Below are positions 8,605 through 17,159 of a stretch of DNA of 64,000 nt, piece after piece. The notes beneath the pieces are model-generated. The model was not told the DNA's origin. It ran no database searches and saw nothing but the letters and a program-made list of their open reading frames with translations. The position numbers were made by a program, and so were the translations under genes. The DNA comes from an uncultured Acetatifactor sp. (GTDB lineage: Bacteria; Bacillota; Clostridia; Lachnospirales; Lachnospiraceae), in assembly GCA_947586055.1 (NCBI GenBank), contig CANPXL010000006.1, positions 1 through 64,000 on the forward strand. The letters run 5' to 3'. Within the stretch, counting starts at the first letter, position 1, and each line of letters starts with the position of its first letter.

Positions 8605-10115
8605 ACACAGGGAAAAATTTTGGCATACCAAGGGAAATAAGCAAAAGCTTTTCGTTTATCAGGATGCTGGTGGTGTACCTTGTGATATGCGGCGCAGGAG
8701 TATGTGCGCTGCTGGCCAGCTTTGACATACTGATCCGAAAAAACAACAAAAAACTGACGAATGATATCTGCAGTCTTGTGACCGAAAAGATGAATAATTC
8801 GATCCGGCGCATGACCGGTTCGGCAGAAAATATGGCGGCGTTATTGTCGGCGCAGGATCATTACGACCTTGGGGAGCTGTACGAAATTCTGTCCCGGGAC
8901 AGTGTCGCAAGCGAGTATGTGAGCATAGGATTTGTGGATGAAAACGATCATATTTACGCATCCGAAACGGAACTGAAAGAATTTGAAAAATGGGGACTGC
9001 TGGATACCGCGGGGCAGGCCGATCCGGTGTCCATTTCGGCCCCGTACCGGTCGGGGAAGACGGGACAGACCGTATTTACAATGTTTGTGGACTATGTTTA
9101 CGGCGGAGGAAAAAAGGGGTATCTCTTTCTGACCTATCCCCTGAAGGAAATACAGAATATGGCGTACACGGAATCCCTGACGGTGGATACCGAAATATGG
9201 CTGATGGAGGCGGACTCGGACAATATCATACAGTGCGCCGGACCAAATAAGTATTCCATGGGGATATGGGACAACGCGCTGGTTACGTTCAGAAAGCCCA
9301 TCGGCTCCCGCTATCAGAAGGAGTACGCCGCCTGGAAAGACAAAATGAACGCGGGCGTGAAATCCGCCGGCATTACCTACCGGATCGGAGACGAAACTTA
9401 TACTCAGGTGTACTCCAAAATAGATTTCATGTACGGCTGGTATGTAGTGGTGAGAATTCCGGGCAGCTCTCTTTCGTCCGCGATACAGCAGTTTCGGATC
9501 AGCGTGCTTGTTTTTCTGGGTATTTTGCTGATCGCCACGCTGATTATGTTTATCGTGTCCCATAAGCGTCAGATACGGGAAAAGAAGGTGCTGGAAAACC
9601 TTTCCATTCAGGATCCTCTGACTCAGGCGCTGAACAGGCGTGCGTTTGACTTTACGGCCGACCAGTATCTGGGGTATCTGGGGAAGACGCTGAAAAACGA
9701 AGCGTCGCTTCTATTTCTGGACGTGGATTACTTTAAACAGGTCAACGACCGGTTCGGACATGAAGCGGGGGACCGGATCCTGAGAGAGTTTTCGGCGGCG
9801 CTGCGGGAAATCTTCGGGCAGGAAGGCTATATCTCCAGATACGGCGGAGACGAATTTGTGGTTCTTGTACGGAACGGCGACAGGGATACGATCAGCGGAC
9901 AACTGGAACTTCTTCGGAAGAAGGCGGCGGAGATAAAACCCTGCGACGATCCGGAGGCGTACCGCGATTTCGTGTTGACGTTCAGCTGTGGCGGAGCGGT
10001 ATTCCCCACGGATGCGCAAGATCTGAAAAGTCTGGAAGCGGGTGCGGACAGCGCGCTGTACCTTGTAAAGGAAAACGGAAGAGACGGCTTCGGCTGGTAC
10101 GAAAAGGGAAAATAA
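8601..10115 (+). CDS. Membrane diguanylate cyclase with extracytoplasmic sensor domain
   Basis: Makes c-di-GMP from two GTP in response to an external signal. A membrane helix at about residues 18-38 and another at about 300-322 bracket a sensor of some 260 residues, probably dCache-like. The GGDEF domain follows (about 335-500) with D-x-D at LDVDYFKQVND and the active motif GGDEF at residues 415-419. The inhibitory RxxD site expected just before GGDEF is not present, so feedback inhibition may be weak. It overlaps the upstream solute-binding lipoprotein gene by four bases. An EAL phosphodiesterase at 19.2-20.9 kb could oppose it. Confidence 0.9.
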   Translation: MNTGKNFGIPREISKSFSFIRMLVVYLVICGAGVCALLASFDILIRKNNKKLTNDICSLVTEKMNNSIRRMTGSAENMAALLSAQDHYDLGELYEILSRDSVASEYVSIGFVDENDHIYASETELKEFEKWGLLDTAGQADPVSISAPYRSGKTGQTVFTMFVDYVYGGGKKGYLFLTYPLKEIQNMAYTESLTVDTEIWLMEADSDNIIQCAGPNKYSMGIWDNALVTFRKPIGSRYQKEYAAWKDKMNAGVKSAGITYRIGDETYTQVYSKIDFMYGWYVVVRIPGSSLSSAIQQFRISVLVFLGILLIATLIMFIVSHKRQIREKKVLENLSIQDPLTQALNRRAFDFTADQYLGYLGKTLKNEASLLFLDVDYFKQVNDRFGHEAGDRILREFSAALREIFGQEGYISRYGGDEFVVLVRNGDRDTISGQLELLRKKAAEIKPCDDPEAYRDFVLTFSCGGAVFPTDAQDLKSLEAGADSALYLVKENGRDGFGWYEKGK

Positions 10116-10161
10116 GAAATAAAAGCGCAAAAAGCGGATAAAGAAAAGAGGACGTAAAATC

Positions 10162-11064
10162 ATGTATTACACGAACGTGTTGGATCTGATCGGCAATACG
10201 CCGCTTCTCAGTCTGGAGTCGGCCACGGGACTGAATCTGTTTGCAAAGGCGGAATTTTTAAATCCCGGGGGAAGCATCAAGGACCGGATCGCGTTACATA
10301 TGATCGAGGATGCGGAAGAGAGCGGTAAATTGAAACCCGGTATGACGATCATCGAACCCACCTCGGGCAATACCGGGATCGGTCTGGCTCTGTGCGGCGT
10401 CCGCAAAGGCTATAAGGTCATCATTGTCATGCCGGAAAATATGAGCGATGAGAGAAAGAAGATCATAAAAGCGCTGGGAGCCGAACTGATACTTACCGAT
10501 CCCGGGCTCAGTATCGACGGAAGCGTGCAGAAGGCGGAGGAACTGGCGGCGTCCTCCGAAGAATATTTTGTGCCGCAGCAGTTTAAGAACCCGGCGAATC
10601 CGGATACCCATTACCGCACCACCGCAAGGGAGATCGTGGAGCAGTTGGGAAAAAAGATCGATATTTTTGTGTCCGGGATTGGGAGCGGAGGCACGCTGCA
10701 GGGGATTGCAAAGTACCTGCTGGAGCAAAATCCGGAATGCAGGATCGTTGCGGTGGAGCCGAAGAATGTCAGCGCGCTTCTGGGGGATGAGCCGGGACTT
10801 CATCAGATTCAGGGGATTGGGGACGGATTTATACCGGATGTTCTGGATACCGGCATGATCACGGATATCGTGGAGGTCAGCGACGATGACGCGATCCGTA
10901 CGGCCAGAGAACTTGCAGGGGTTCAGGGGCTTTTGGTGGGAACTTCCTCCGGGGCGAATGTCTGGGCCGCGAAGCTCATGGCCGAGAAGTACGGCCGGGA
11001 AAAGGTGATCGTCACGGTTCTGGCGGACAGAGCGGAGAGATATTTCAGCACGGCGCTGATTTAG
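10162..11064 (+). CDS. cysK: Cysteine synthase (O-acetylserine sulfhydrylase)
   Basis: PLP enzyme that makes cysteine from O-acetylserine and sulfide. The PLP lysine is K40 in GGSIKDR; the substrate loop TSGNTGIGLA, the phosphate-binding loop GIGSGGTLQG and the C-terminal GTSSGAN are intact. Length 300 is typical. The start follows AAGAGGACG. It lies 46 bp after the diguanylate cyclase gene and may be cotranscribed, though no functional link is evident. I see no T-box or SAM riboswitch in the short gap. Confidence 0.95.
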   Translation: MYYTNVLDLIGNTPLLSLESATGLNLFAKAEFLNPGGSIKDRIALHMIEDAEESGKLKPGMTIIEPTSGNTGIGLALCGVRKGYKVIIVMPENMSDERKKIIKALGAELILTDPGLSIDGSVQKAEELAASSEEYFVPQQFKNPANPDTHYRTTAREIVEQLGKKIDIFVSGIGSGGTLQGIAKYLLEQNPECRIVAVEPKNVSALLGDEPGLHQIQGIGDGFIPDVLDTGMITDIVEVSDDDAIRTARELAGVQGLLVGTSSGANVWAAKLMAEKYGREKVIVTVLADRAERYFSTALI

Positions 11065-11111
11065 GGCAGCCGGTCTTTGGCGGATTAAAAAAATTTCAGG
11101 AGCGGGAGAAT

Positions 11112-12515
11112 ATGACACAGACGGGTGAAGAGGCTCAGAACAGACAGTACAGAAAGATGACGGAAACGCCGGTGGAAAAGCTTGTGGCCGCACTGGCGGT
11201 ACCGACGGTACTCAGCATGCTGGTGACGAACATTTACAATCTGGTTGACACGGCTTTTGTGGGAACGCTGGGCAACAGCGCAAGCGGCGCGGTGGGCGTG
11301 GTGTTTGGCTTTATGTCGATTCTGCAGGCGGTGGCGTTTATGTGCGGACAGGGCGCGGGCAGCGTTATGTCCCGCAGTCTGGGCCACAAGGATGACGAAT
11401 CCGCCACACGCTACACTTCCACCGGTTTTTTCCTGTCGCTTCTGCTGGGAGCTCTGATCGGACTGTTCAGCCTGCTCTTTCTGGATCCGCTGGTCTACGC
11501 CCTGGGCAGCACGGACACCATTGCGCCCTACGCAAAGACTTACATTTTCTGGATTATTTTGGCGGCGCCCTTTATGTCCTCCAGCTTGACAATGAACAAT
11601 CTGCTGCGCTATGAGGGAAGGGCAAAGCTGGGAATGATGGGACTGATGACGGGTGGCGTGTTGAATATCGCGGGCGACGCCATTCTGATTTTCGGCCTGC
11701 ATCTGGGAGTGGAGGGCGCGGGGATTTCCACCGCGGTTTCTCAGTTTCTCAGTTTTCTGATCCTGCTGTATATGTTTCTGTCCGGCAGGACCCAGACAAA
11801 AATCCGGATCTCCTGTGTGGACTGGCGTCTTAAGACTGTGGGAAATGTGGCGGCTACCGGGTTTCCCAGTCTGCTGCGGCAGGCTTTAAACAGCGTGGCC
11901 ACCATCCTGCTGAATTCCCGCGCTTCCGTGTACGGAGACGCCGCCGTGGCGGCCATGAGCATTGTGTCCCGTATCAGTTTCTTTGTGATGGCCCTTGCCA
12001 TCGGGATCGGACAGGGATTTCAGCCTGTGAGCAGTTTTAACTACGGTGCGGCGAAATACGACCGCGTGAAAAGAGCTTTCTGGTTTACCTTTGGGCTCTC
12101 GGAGATCCTTTTGATCCTGACGGTCATCCCGGTGTATATTTTTGCGAATCCGCTGATCCGGGTGTTCCGGGACGACGCGGAGGTGGCAGAGCTTGCGCTG
12201 CGGGCTCTGCGGCTGCAGGCTCTGACGCTGGTCACGGTACCCATCACCATGGTCACGGAGATGGGATTCCAGAGTACGGGACAGAGGGTTCTGGCGGCTG
12301 TGGCCTCTTCCATGAGAAGCGGCGTGGTCTTTATTCCCGTGCTGCTGATCCTTGCAAGGGTGAGAGGAATGGCCGGCATTCAGGAGGCCCAGCCGGTCTC
12401 GTACGTGATCGCATTCTTTATTTCCCTGTACATGAGCAGGATTTTTATGAAGCGCGTGGATAAAAAGGAAGAAGAGGAAATGCGCAGTAAGGCTGAGACA
12501 CAGGAGCCGGGATAA
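11112..12515 (+). CDS. MATE-family multidrug/cation efflux transporter
   Basis: Twelve-helix cation-coupled exporter. Typical MATE features are the start KLVAALAVPTVLSMLVTNIYNLVDTAFVG-like pattern, GQGAGSVMSRSLG, the internal pseudo-repeat beginning near residue 240, and GIGQGFQPVSSFNYGA. Length 467 is normal. RBS AGGAGCGGGAG precedes ATG 11112. The gene ends at a strong bidirectional terminator facing the sortase substrate gene. A second MATE gene at 52.4 kb is not closely similar by eye. Substrate cannot be predicted. Confidence 0.93.
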   Translation: MTQTGEEAQNRQYRKMTETPVEKLVAALAVPTVLSMLVTNIYNLVDTAFVGTLGNSASGAVGVVFGFMSILQAVAFMCGQGAGSVMSRSLGHKDDESATRYTSTGFFLSLLLGALIGLFSLLFLDPLVYALGSTDTIAPYAKTYIFWIILAAPFMSSSLTMNNLLRYEGRAKLGMMGLMTGGVLNIAGDAILIFGLHLGVEGAGISTAVSQFLSFLILLYMFLSGRTQTKIRISCVDWRLKTVGNVAATGFPSLLRQALNSVATILLNSRASVYGDAAVAAMSIVSRISFFVMALAIGIGQGFQPVSSFNYGAAKYDRVKRAFWFTFGLSEILLILTVIPVYIFANPLIRVFRDDAEVAELALRALRLQALTLVTVPITMVTEMGFQSTGQRVLAAVASSMRSGVVFIPVLLILARVRGMAGIQEAQPVSYVIAFFISLYMSRIFMKRVDKKEEEEMRSKAETQEPG

Positions 12516-12560
12516 GAAGGAAACCGGAGTTTGGGAAAGACTATATATATGCGGGATTAA

Positions 12561-12598
12561 AAAACTGCCGTACAGCCCTTTGGCTGTATGGCAGTTTT
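12561..12598. terminator. Bidirectional terminator between convergent genes
   Basis: A 17-bp stem (12561-12577 with 12582-12598, allowing G-T pairs) with a 4-base loop starts with AAAA and ends with TTTT, so it can end transcripts from the MATE gene and from the minus-strand SPKTG gene. Confidence 0.85.
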
Positions 12599-12637
12599 CA
12601 GATTCCCTGACTTGTCACATGCATAACTGAGTAAGAA

Positions 12638-13294
12638 TTACTTTCTGATCTTTTTGCGGGTCAGGATGGAACCTGCCCCGAACAGGCCTGCCAGCCCGCT
12701 TACCAGCAGAGAAACGTCGCCGGTCTTGGGTGAGGAAGTCGGGTTCGTATCGATTACGATAACAAAAGGAGAGAAAGAGTTAACGGTTACGGTAAGGGAA
12801 TTGTCGGATACGTTGTTGGGATTCAAACGCTCCCAGGTATCTCCAACCTTATGCAGTACGGTAACGCGCTGGCCGGCCCAAACATTGGAGCAGTTGATGG
12901 TCAGCTTGTAGGGGAAAGCTACGTTGGGCACGGTGATGTCTACGACGGAAGCCACAAAGGTGTCGTCCCCGTAAAGCTTATTTGCCTCTGCGATCGCTTC
13001 TTTGGCGGTATCGGCGGAAACAGCCGTAACCACGCCGCCTTCTACCTTGGTATCGGTGGCGAAAAAGCTGAGCGTTGCCTCACTGAATGTCTGAGTGCCG
13101 CCTCCTACAGAGAAAGTAGTTGCAGGAGCAGAAGCGGGAGCGGGAGTGGAACTGACGACTCCGGCCGCGGTGGCACTGGTCTTGCCGTTTCCTGTGTCGG
13201 ATCCGGCGGTGGGGCTGGGTGCGGCAAAAGCCGTGATACCCATGCCTGTTACCATGACGGCAGCACATAATAATGCCAAGATCTTCTTTTTCAT
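12638..13294 (-). CDS. Secreted sortase B substrate with SPKTG sorting signal
   Basis: Cell-wall protein of 218 residues. It has a signal peptide (MKKKILALLCAAVMV, cleavage after AFA near residue 24), a Pro/Thr/Ala/Ser-rich linker, a beta-type domain of about 110 residues, then SPKTG (residues 188-192), a hydrophobic stretch and the basic tail RKKIRK. SPKTG is the motif type used by class B sortases of Clostridioides difficile, and a class B sortase is encoded two genes upstream. The domain has no recognised function. RBS AAAGGAGGAG precedes the start. Confidence 0.85.
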   Translation of the reverse strand: MKKKILALLCAAVMVTGMGITAFAAPSPTAGSDTGNGKTSATAAGVVSSTPAPASAPATTFSVGGGTQTFSEATLSFFATDTKVEGGVVTAVSADTAKEAIAEANKLYGDDTFVASVVDITVPNVAFPYKLTINCSNVWAGQRVTVLHKVGDTWERLNPNNVSDNSLTVTVNSFSPFVIVIDTNPTSSPKTGDVSLLVSGLAGLFGAGSILTRKKIRK

Positions 13295-13332
13295 GGGAAT
13301 CTCCTCCTTTCATAATATTGCATGTGACATTT

Positions 13333-13370
13333 ATATTAAGGGCGCTCTCAGGGAGACTTTCCCTTAATAT
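13333..13370 (-). promoter_or_regulatory. Hairpin between lcp and sortase-substrate genes
   Basis: ATATTAAGGG (13333-13342) pairs perfectly with CCCTTAATAT (13361-13370) across an 18-base loop. It lies after the LCP stop and before the substrate start on the minus-strand transcript. It could be a partial terminator or an mRNA stabiliser that sets different expression for the abundant substrate. Confidence 0.5.
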
Positions 13371-13384
13371 CCATATAGGCGCTG

Positions 13385-14557
13385 TTATGGAGCGGATGTC
13401 AGTTCCTGCGGGTCTACTTCCTGGTAAAAAATCTGTATCATCAGATCTTTTAAGGCGTCCTTATCGGGATAGAATTCTTCGTATTCTTCGCCTGTGACCG
13501 TAGTGCCCTCCAGAGTATAGATATTTTCTCCGTCGAAACTGTAGTCCACCAGTTGGGTGGCAAGATATGCGGCCTGATCGGCCGATACGTTGGTTACCAT
13601 ATATTTGTCTATCATCTGATAGACCTGAATCGGCAGCGTAATATCCTGTTTTACCCTTTCTTTCAGTTTTGCGATATAAAGAGAGAGAAACTGTTTTTGT
13701 CTCGCCAGACGCAACCTGGCGCTTTCATACACGTCGGTATTCCGGTAATGTACATAGTCGTAGGCGGAGCTGTCGTAAAGATGGACAAAGGCGCCTTCCT
13801 TCCAGTCGGGACACAGCTTGGTCATATCCTCCAGGACGGAAACGTCGATACCGTCTACCACCCATACCAGATCCGAAATGGCGCCCATATTAATGGCCGC
13901 GTATCCGCTGATAGGAAGATCATAAAAAAGTTTTGACACGGCGTCCACCGTTGCCTCGCAGCTCTGCTCCATACCGTCGCCGAAACCGTGCTGGACAGTG
14001 ATCTGGGCCTGGATGACGGGAGTGATGCCGTCCTTCTCAAAGCCGTACATCCACACGTCGACCATGGTATCTCTGTTTACGGCGATCACCTTCACGCTTT
14101 TATCATCCGGATTCGCAACCAGCAAAAACAGTCCGTCGGCCTGCCCGCCGTCCGTTGGAGTCTTTGCGGCTTCCACAGGGGTCTTCTTGTCGATGCCCAT
14201 AATGAGAAAGGTCATAATATCGTCATTGTATTCGTAGATTTTGTCGTTGTACCGAACCCATCCCTCTTTCCAGACATGGGCGGAATTTGAGGAAGATGGG
14301 GCTTCTGCAGAAGAAATACCCTCCGTTTCCGGATCGGCCAGATTTGGAACCGCGCCCTGAGTGCGTCGAAGCAGACTGTATTTTCCTGACAGAAGAAAAG
14401 CAGTTATTCCTATGAAAACACCAAAAAGCAGTGATAAAAACACAATAAAAAAGCGCAATGCAATATTGCGTTTTTTCTTACGTACGGGAGAGGAAAGGTG
14501 GGGCTTTTTTTCCTCGGGAACTGTCGGTATCTCCTGCTGTTCCTGTAAGTCGTTCAT
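13385..14557 (-). CDS. LytR-CpsA-Psr (LCP) family protein
   Basis: Membrane-anchored phosphotransferase family that attaches secondary polymers to peptidoglycan. A short cytoplasmic N-terminus and a membrane helix (about residues 30-55) precede the LCP domain, with the motifs TFLIMGIDKK, GGQADGLFLLV, VIAVNRDTMV and RLRLARQKQFL, which carry the conserved Asp and Arg residues. Length 390 fits. Its start overlaps the stop of the sortase gene by four bases, so the genes are coupled. In this operon it may help anchor wall polymer alongside sorting of the SPKTG protein. Confidence 0.9.
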   Translation of the reverse strand: MNDLQEQQEIPTVPEEKKPHLSSPVRKKKRNIALRFFIVFLSLLFGVFIGITAFLLSGKYSLLRRTQGAVPNLADPETEGISSAEAPSSSNSAHVWKEGWVRYNDKIYEYNDDIMTFLIMGIDKKTPVEAAKTPTDGGQADGLFLLVANPDDKSVKVIAVNRDTMVDVWMYGFEKDGITPVIQAQITVQHGFGDGMEQSCEATVDAVSKLFYDLPISGYAAINMGAISDLVWVVDGIDVSVLEDMTKLCPDWKEGAFVHLYDSSAYDYVHYRNTDVYESARLRLARQKQFLSLYIAKLKERVKQDITLPIQVYQMIDKYMVTNVSADQAAYLATQLVDYSFDGENIYTLEGTTVTGEEYEEFYPDKDALKDLMIQIFYQEVDPQELTSAP

Positions 14558-15456
14558 TTTACCGTCTCCGTGGTTTGGGTTGTTTTTCCTGCCGCATACA
14601 GTCTGGCCTGTACCAGATACCGGTACTCGCCCATATTTTTGCTCACGCAGGTAGAGAGAGTCAATACCCTGTCGTCTGCGGAAATATCCAGATCCCGGTT
14701 GATATTGACATTGAGTCCATCCTGCGACATTACCTGATCCAGATACGCGGCAAAGCTGTCGTGATCGTTCATGGGGTAGTTCAGCAATAAATGAACGTCG
14801 GGATAACTGTATGCCGCGAATACCTGATAGACCAGTGTGTATTCCGGTGTGTAGAGATAGATATAGGGATGTTCTTCAAAAAAAACGGAATCTTCAAAAT
14901 TATGCAATGCGGCAAACATGGAGCCGTCATGCATGTTGTGGCCGTAAATCACCGTGAGATTGTCCGTCCAGTCCTTATGGTTGTAATACTGCGTAAAGAG
15001 GGTTCCGGCGGTGCTGTCGTTTCCGTTGATATCGCGTCTTAAGTAATAGTTTGCGTCGTCCTCCCGCTGGACGACGGGATAATTGATGACGGTATCCGGT
15101 ATATAAAGCCAGGCGTACACGTCGGGATTGATCTCCTGCAGGCCGGCAAAATCCGGATTGAGATCGGGTACATCAAGCCCGGTAAGATCCGGATACTCAC
15201 GGCCGCCGAACAAATTGGGCTCCGGCGTGGCCTGTGGAGCATCCGTGGGAGCCGCCGTCTCCGGGACGGGAACGGCCGCTACATAGTTTTCCTGCAGCTC
15301 GTCTGTCTGGGAATGGCTGCGGGACAGGCTGACGAAATACCAGATCAGCCATCCTGCGCAGCAGACGAATCCCACGATACAGACAATATGTAAAATCAGC
15401 CGGACACTTATTTTATTTCCGGTTTTTCCGTCCTTTTTATCTTTTTCCGGAAGCAA
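14554..15456 (-). CDS. srtB: Class B sortase
   Basis: Cysteine transpeptidase that joins sorted proteins to peptidoglycan. After an N-terminal membrane helix (about residues 22-45) the catalytic domain shows His in IYGHNMHDGSMFAAL, Cys in TLSTC and Arg in YRYLVQARL. The W-L-Y-IPDTVINYPVVQ-DD-YYLRRD pattern is typical of class B. The frame is open up to ATG 15504, but the best ribosome site, AGGGAGG (15465-15471), is 8 bases before TTG 15456, which I prefer. It heads the srtB-lcp-substrate operon on the minus strand. Confidence 0.9.
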   Translation of the reverse strand: MLPEKDKKDGKTGNKISVRLILHIVCIVGFVCCAGWLIWYFVSLSRSHSQTDELQENYVAAVPVPETAAPTDAPQATPEPNLFGGREYPDLTGLDVPDLNPDFAGLQEINPDVYAWLYIPDTVINYPVVQREDDANYYLRRDINGNDSTAGTLFTQYYNHKDWTDNLTVIYGHNMHDGSMFAALHNFEDSVFFEEHPYIYLYTPEYTLVYQVFAAYSYPDVHLLLNYPMNDHDSFAAYLDQVMSQDGLNVNINRDLDISADDRVLTLSTCVSKNMGEYRYLVQARLYAAGKTTQTTETVK

Positions 15457-15595
15457 GGCAAGAACCTCCCTGTAGAATAGATATCCCCGCATCCCATTAA
15501 CCATAGCACATAAGGGGGGGTTCTTGCAAGTGCTTTTTAGGAAAAGTCAGATTGTGCCCAAATGTAAAATATGGTAAAATCCTGAATGGGTTCCT

Positions 15596-15623
15596 GCAGA
15601 CCCCATAAAAACAGGCGGTCTGC
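15596..15623. repeat. Hairpin abutting a truncated VWA gene
   Basis: GCAGACC (15596-15602) pairs with GGTCTGC (15617-15623). Homology of the broken VWA gene begins directly after it at about 15624. It could be a deletion endpoint or a terminator of the lost upstream gene. Confidence 0.4.
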
Positions 15624-16070
15624 GTCGTATCTTTCGGTTCCGCGGGGATCGAAACGGCATATAAGCTTGCGGAGAAATATTTTATCGAGAACGGAAACAA
15701 CAGGGTCATCCTGGCGACGGACGGCGATCTGAATGTGGGACTGACCAGCGAAAGCGAGCTGGAAGAACTGATCTCGGAGAAAAAAGAGACGGGGGTGTTC
15801 CTCTCCATGCTTGGCTTTGGAACGGGCAATCTCAAAGATAACAAGCTGGAAGCGCAGGCGGTTTACATGGGACGTCCTCCGAAAGATTTTTACTTTGCCG
15901 CGGCCGTGGCGGAGTTTGGACTGCTCGTCCGGGACAGCGCCTACAAGGGGGAATCGTCCTTTGGCAACGTAAAGGAACTGCTGAAAAAGGCGGACACAGG
16001 GGAGGATCCCTACAGGGAGGAGTTTATGTCCCTGGTGAAAACGCTGGAGAAAAACAGTATTCCGGAATAA
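15624..16070 (+). pseudogene. Remnant of a YfbK-type von Willebrand factor A protein
   Basis: The frame reads GIETAYKLAEKYF, NNRVILATDGDLNVGLTS, GVFLSMLGFGTGNLKDNKLE and then jumps to FYFAAAVAEFGLLVRDSAYKG. The first part is the second half of a VWA domain and the last part is the C-terminal domain (DUF3520) of YfbK-like proteins. In full-length members some 150 residues separate these parts and several hundred precede them. No start codon with a ribosome site exists. This is a gene with the 5' part lost and an internal in-frame deletion. Confidence 0.8.
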
Positions 16071-16074
16071 CGGA

Positions 16075-16146
16075 CGTCCCGTTCTGATTATCGGCCTGAG
16101 CGCGCTGGCGGGGCTGGCGTTCGCAGCCGCAGGGAGATTCCTCTGA
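16075..16146 (+). pseudogene. Short C-terminal membrane-helix remnant
   Basis: In the plus frame after the VWA remnant, 23 codons spell a hydrophobic helix (VLIIGLSALAGLAFAAAG) ending RFL-stop. It looks like the C-terminal anchor of a lost gene, continuing the decay zone. It has no start or ribosome site. Confidence 0.35.
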
Positions 16147-16152
16147 CGCGGA

Positions 16153-17010
16153 TCATACACATACGTCCATGCTGCCGCCCTCGGCGGAGACCGGAATCTC
16201 CGAAGGCAGCACGGGGACTTCCGCGCCGGAAAGCTCCAGGAGGACGCTTCCTGCGGCAGCAGCATTATCGGAATTTGCGGATCCGGCGGCCCCGCCCGAT
16301 CCGTTTCCCTTTTCGCGGGACAGCTTTTGAAACAGAGCCTTCAGATAGCGCATATCCGCTTCCAGAATTTCGCGCAGTTCATCGGAGCGGTGTTTTTTCT
16401 TAAGCTGCTGCAGATCCAGACTGCCCTGACAGTCCATAAGCATTTCATCCAGGCTTTCTTCCTCCTCTGCGCCGGATATCTGGCCGGACGCGGAGCTGCC
16501 GTTTTCCTGTTCCAGTTCGCGCATGGTTTCTTCCAGTTCCTTCATCAGCTTTTTCAGCTCTTCCGCGCTGATCTGCATCATCTGCTCCAGGTCCATTTCC
16601 TCTTCCATGCTTTCTTCCACGGCTTCCTCCATCTCGGACGACAGGGGAGAGACGCCTCTCTTTGCCAGTTCCTCCTGGCGCAGATGCTTCATGCGTTTTC
16701 TTGCGATCCGTTCCAGACTTTTGGCGTGGTTGACGGCGTTTTTGACCTCATCCGCGTCATAGCTGCCGTCGTTCAATTTCTTCTGGAGCATGGCCGCCTG
16801 ACGCAGCGCCTTGGTCGCCACCAGCCAGGCGCCGCCTGAGGTTTTTGTCTGCATGAGTTCGGCGGATATGGCCTTGAAATTATAGTTGAGCCGTTTTTTC
16901 TTTGTCCGGTTCGGAAGGGTGTAGCTGATGCTGCCTGCGTGACTTCCGTCCGGATTTTTAATTTCGATCCTTCTTACGTTAGAATGAGTGCTCCCGATTG
17001 CCATGCCCAT
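16153..17010 (-). CDS. Glu-rich coiled-coil protein of unknown function
   Basis: I do not recognise a characterised family. The first ~70 residues are basic and well ordered (IGSTHSNVRRIEIKNPDG, NYNFKAISAELMQTKTSGGA), resembling a conserved N-terminal module. Residues about 70-215 are highly charged helices with many Glu (EEAVEESMEEEMDLEQMM), suggesting coiled coil. The tail is Gly/Ala/Ser-rich and ends MDVCV. No signal peptide or membrane segment. RBS GGAGG lies 8 bases before ATG 17010. It stands between the VWA remnant and the LRR gene on the same strand as the latter, 149 bp away. Confidence 0.7.
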   Translation of the reverse strand: MGMAIGSTHSNVRRIEIKNPDGSHAGSISYTLPNRTKKKRLNYNFKAISAELMQTKTSGGAWLVATKALRQAAMLQKKLNDGSYDADEVKNAVNHAKSLERIARKRMKHLRQEELAKRGVSPLSSEMEEAVEESMEEEMDLEQMMQISAEELKKLMKELEETMRELEQENGSSASGQISGAEEEESLDEMLMDCQGSLDLQQLKKKHRSDELREILEADMRYLKALFQKLSREKGNGSGGAAGSANSDNAAAAGSVLLELSGAEVPVLPSEIPVSAEGGSMDVCV

Positions 17011-17159
17011 TGTTCTGTCCTCCGTGATCCCTGCGCTCCGTCCATGGATGCGTCGTATCCCTGCTTCGCAAACGCCGCTGGCTAACTGTTGCGATTGATA
17101 CGCTGTTTACATATATATCGGATCATACAATGGGAAAATAAAGGAAGGAACGGAACTTG

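Noticed and set aside
10116-10161. T-box or SAM riboswitch before cysK
   Set aside because: Only 46 bases separate the genes and no fitting structure is present.
10294-11193. Minus-strand frame of 299 codons across cysK
   Set aside because: It is the shadow of cysK, rich in Arg/Pro/His, without a ribosome site or any motif.
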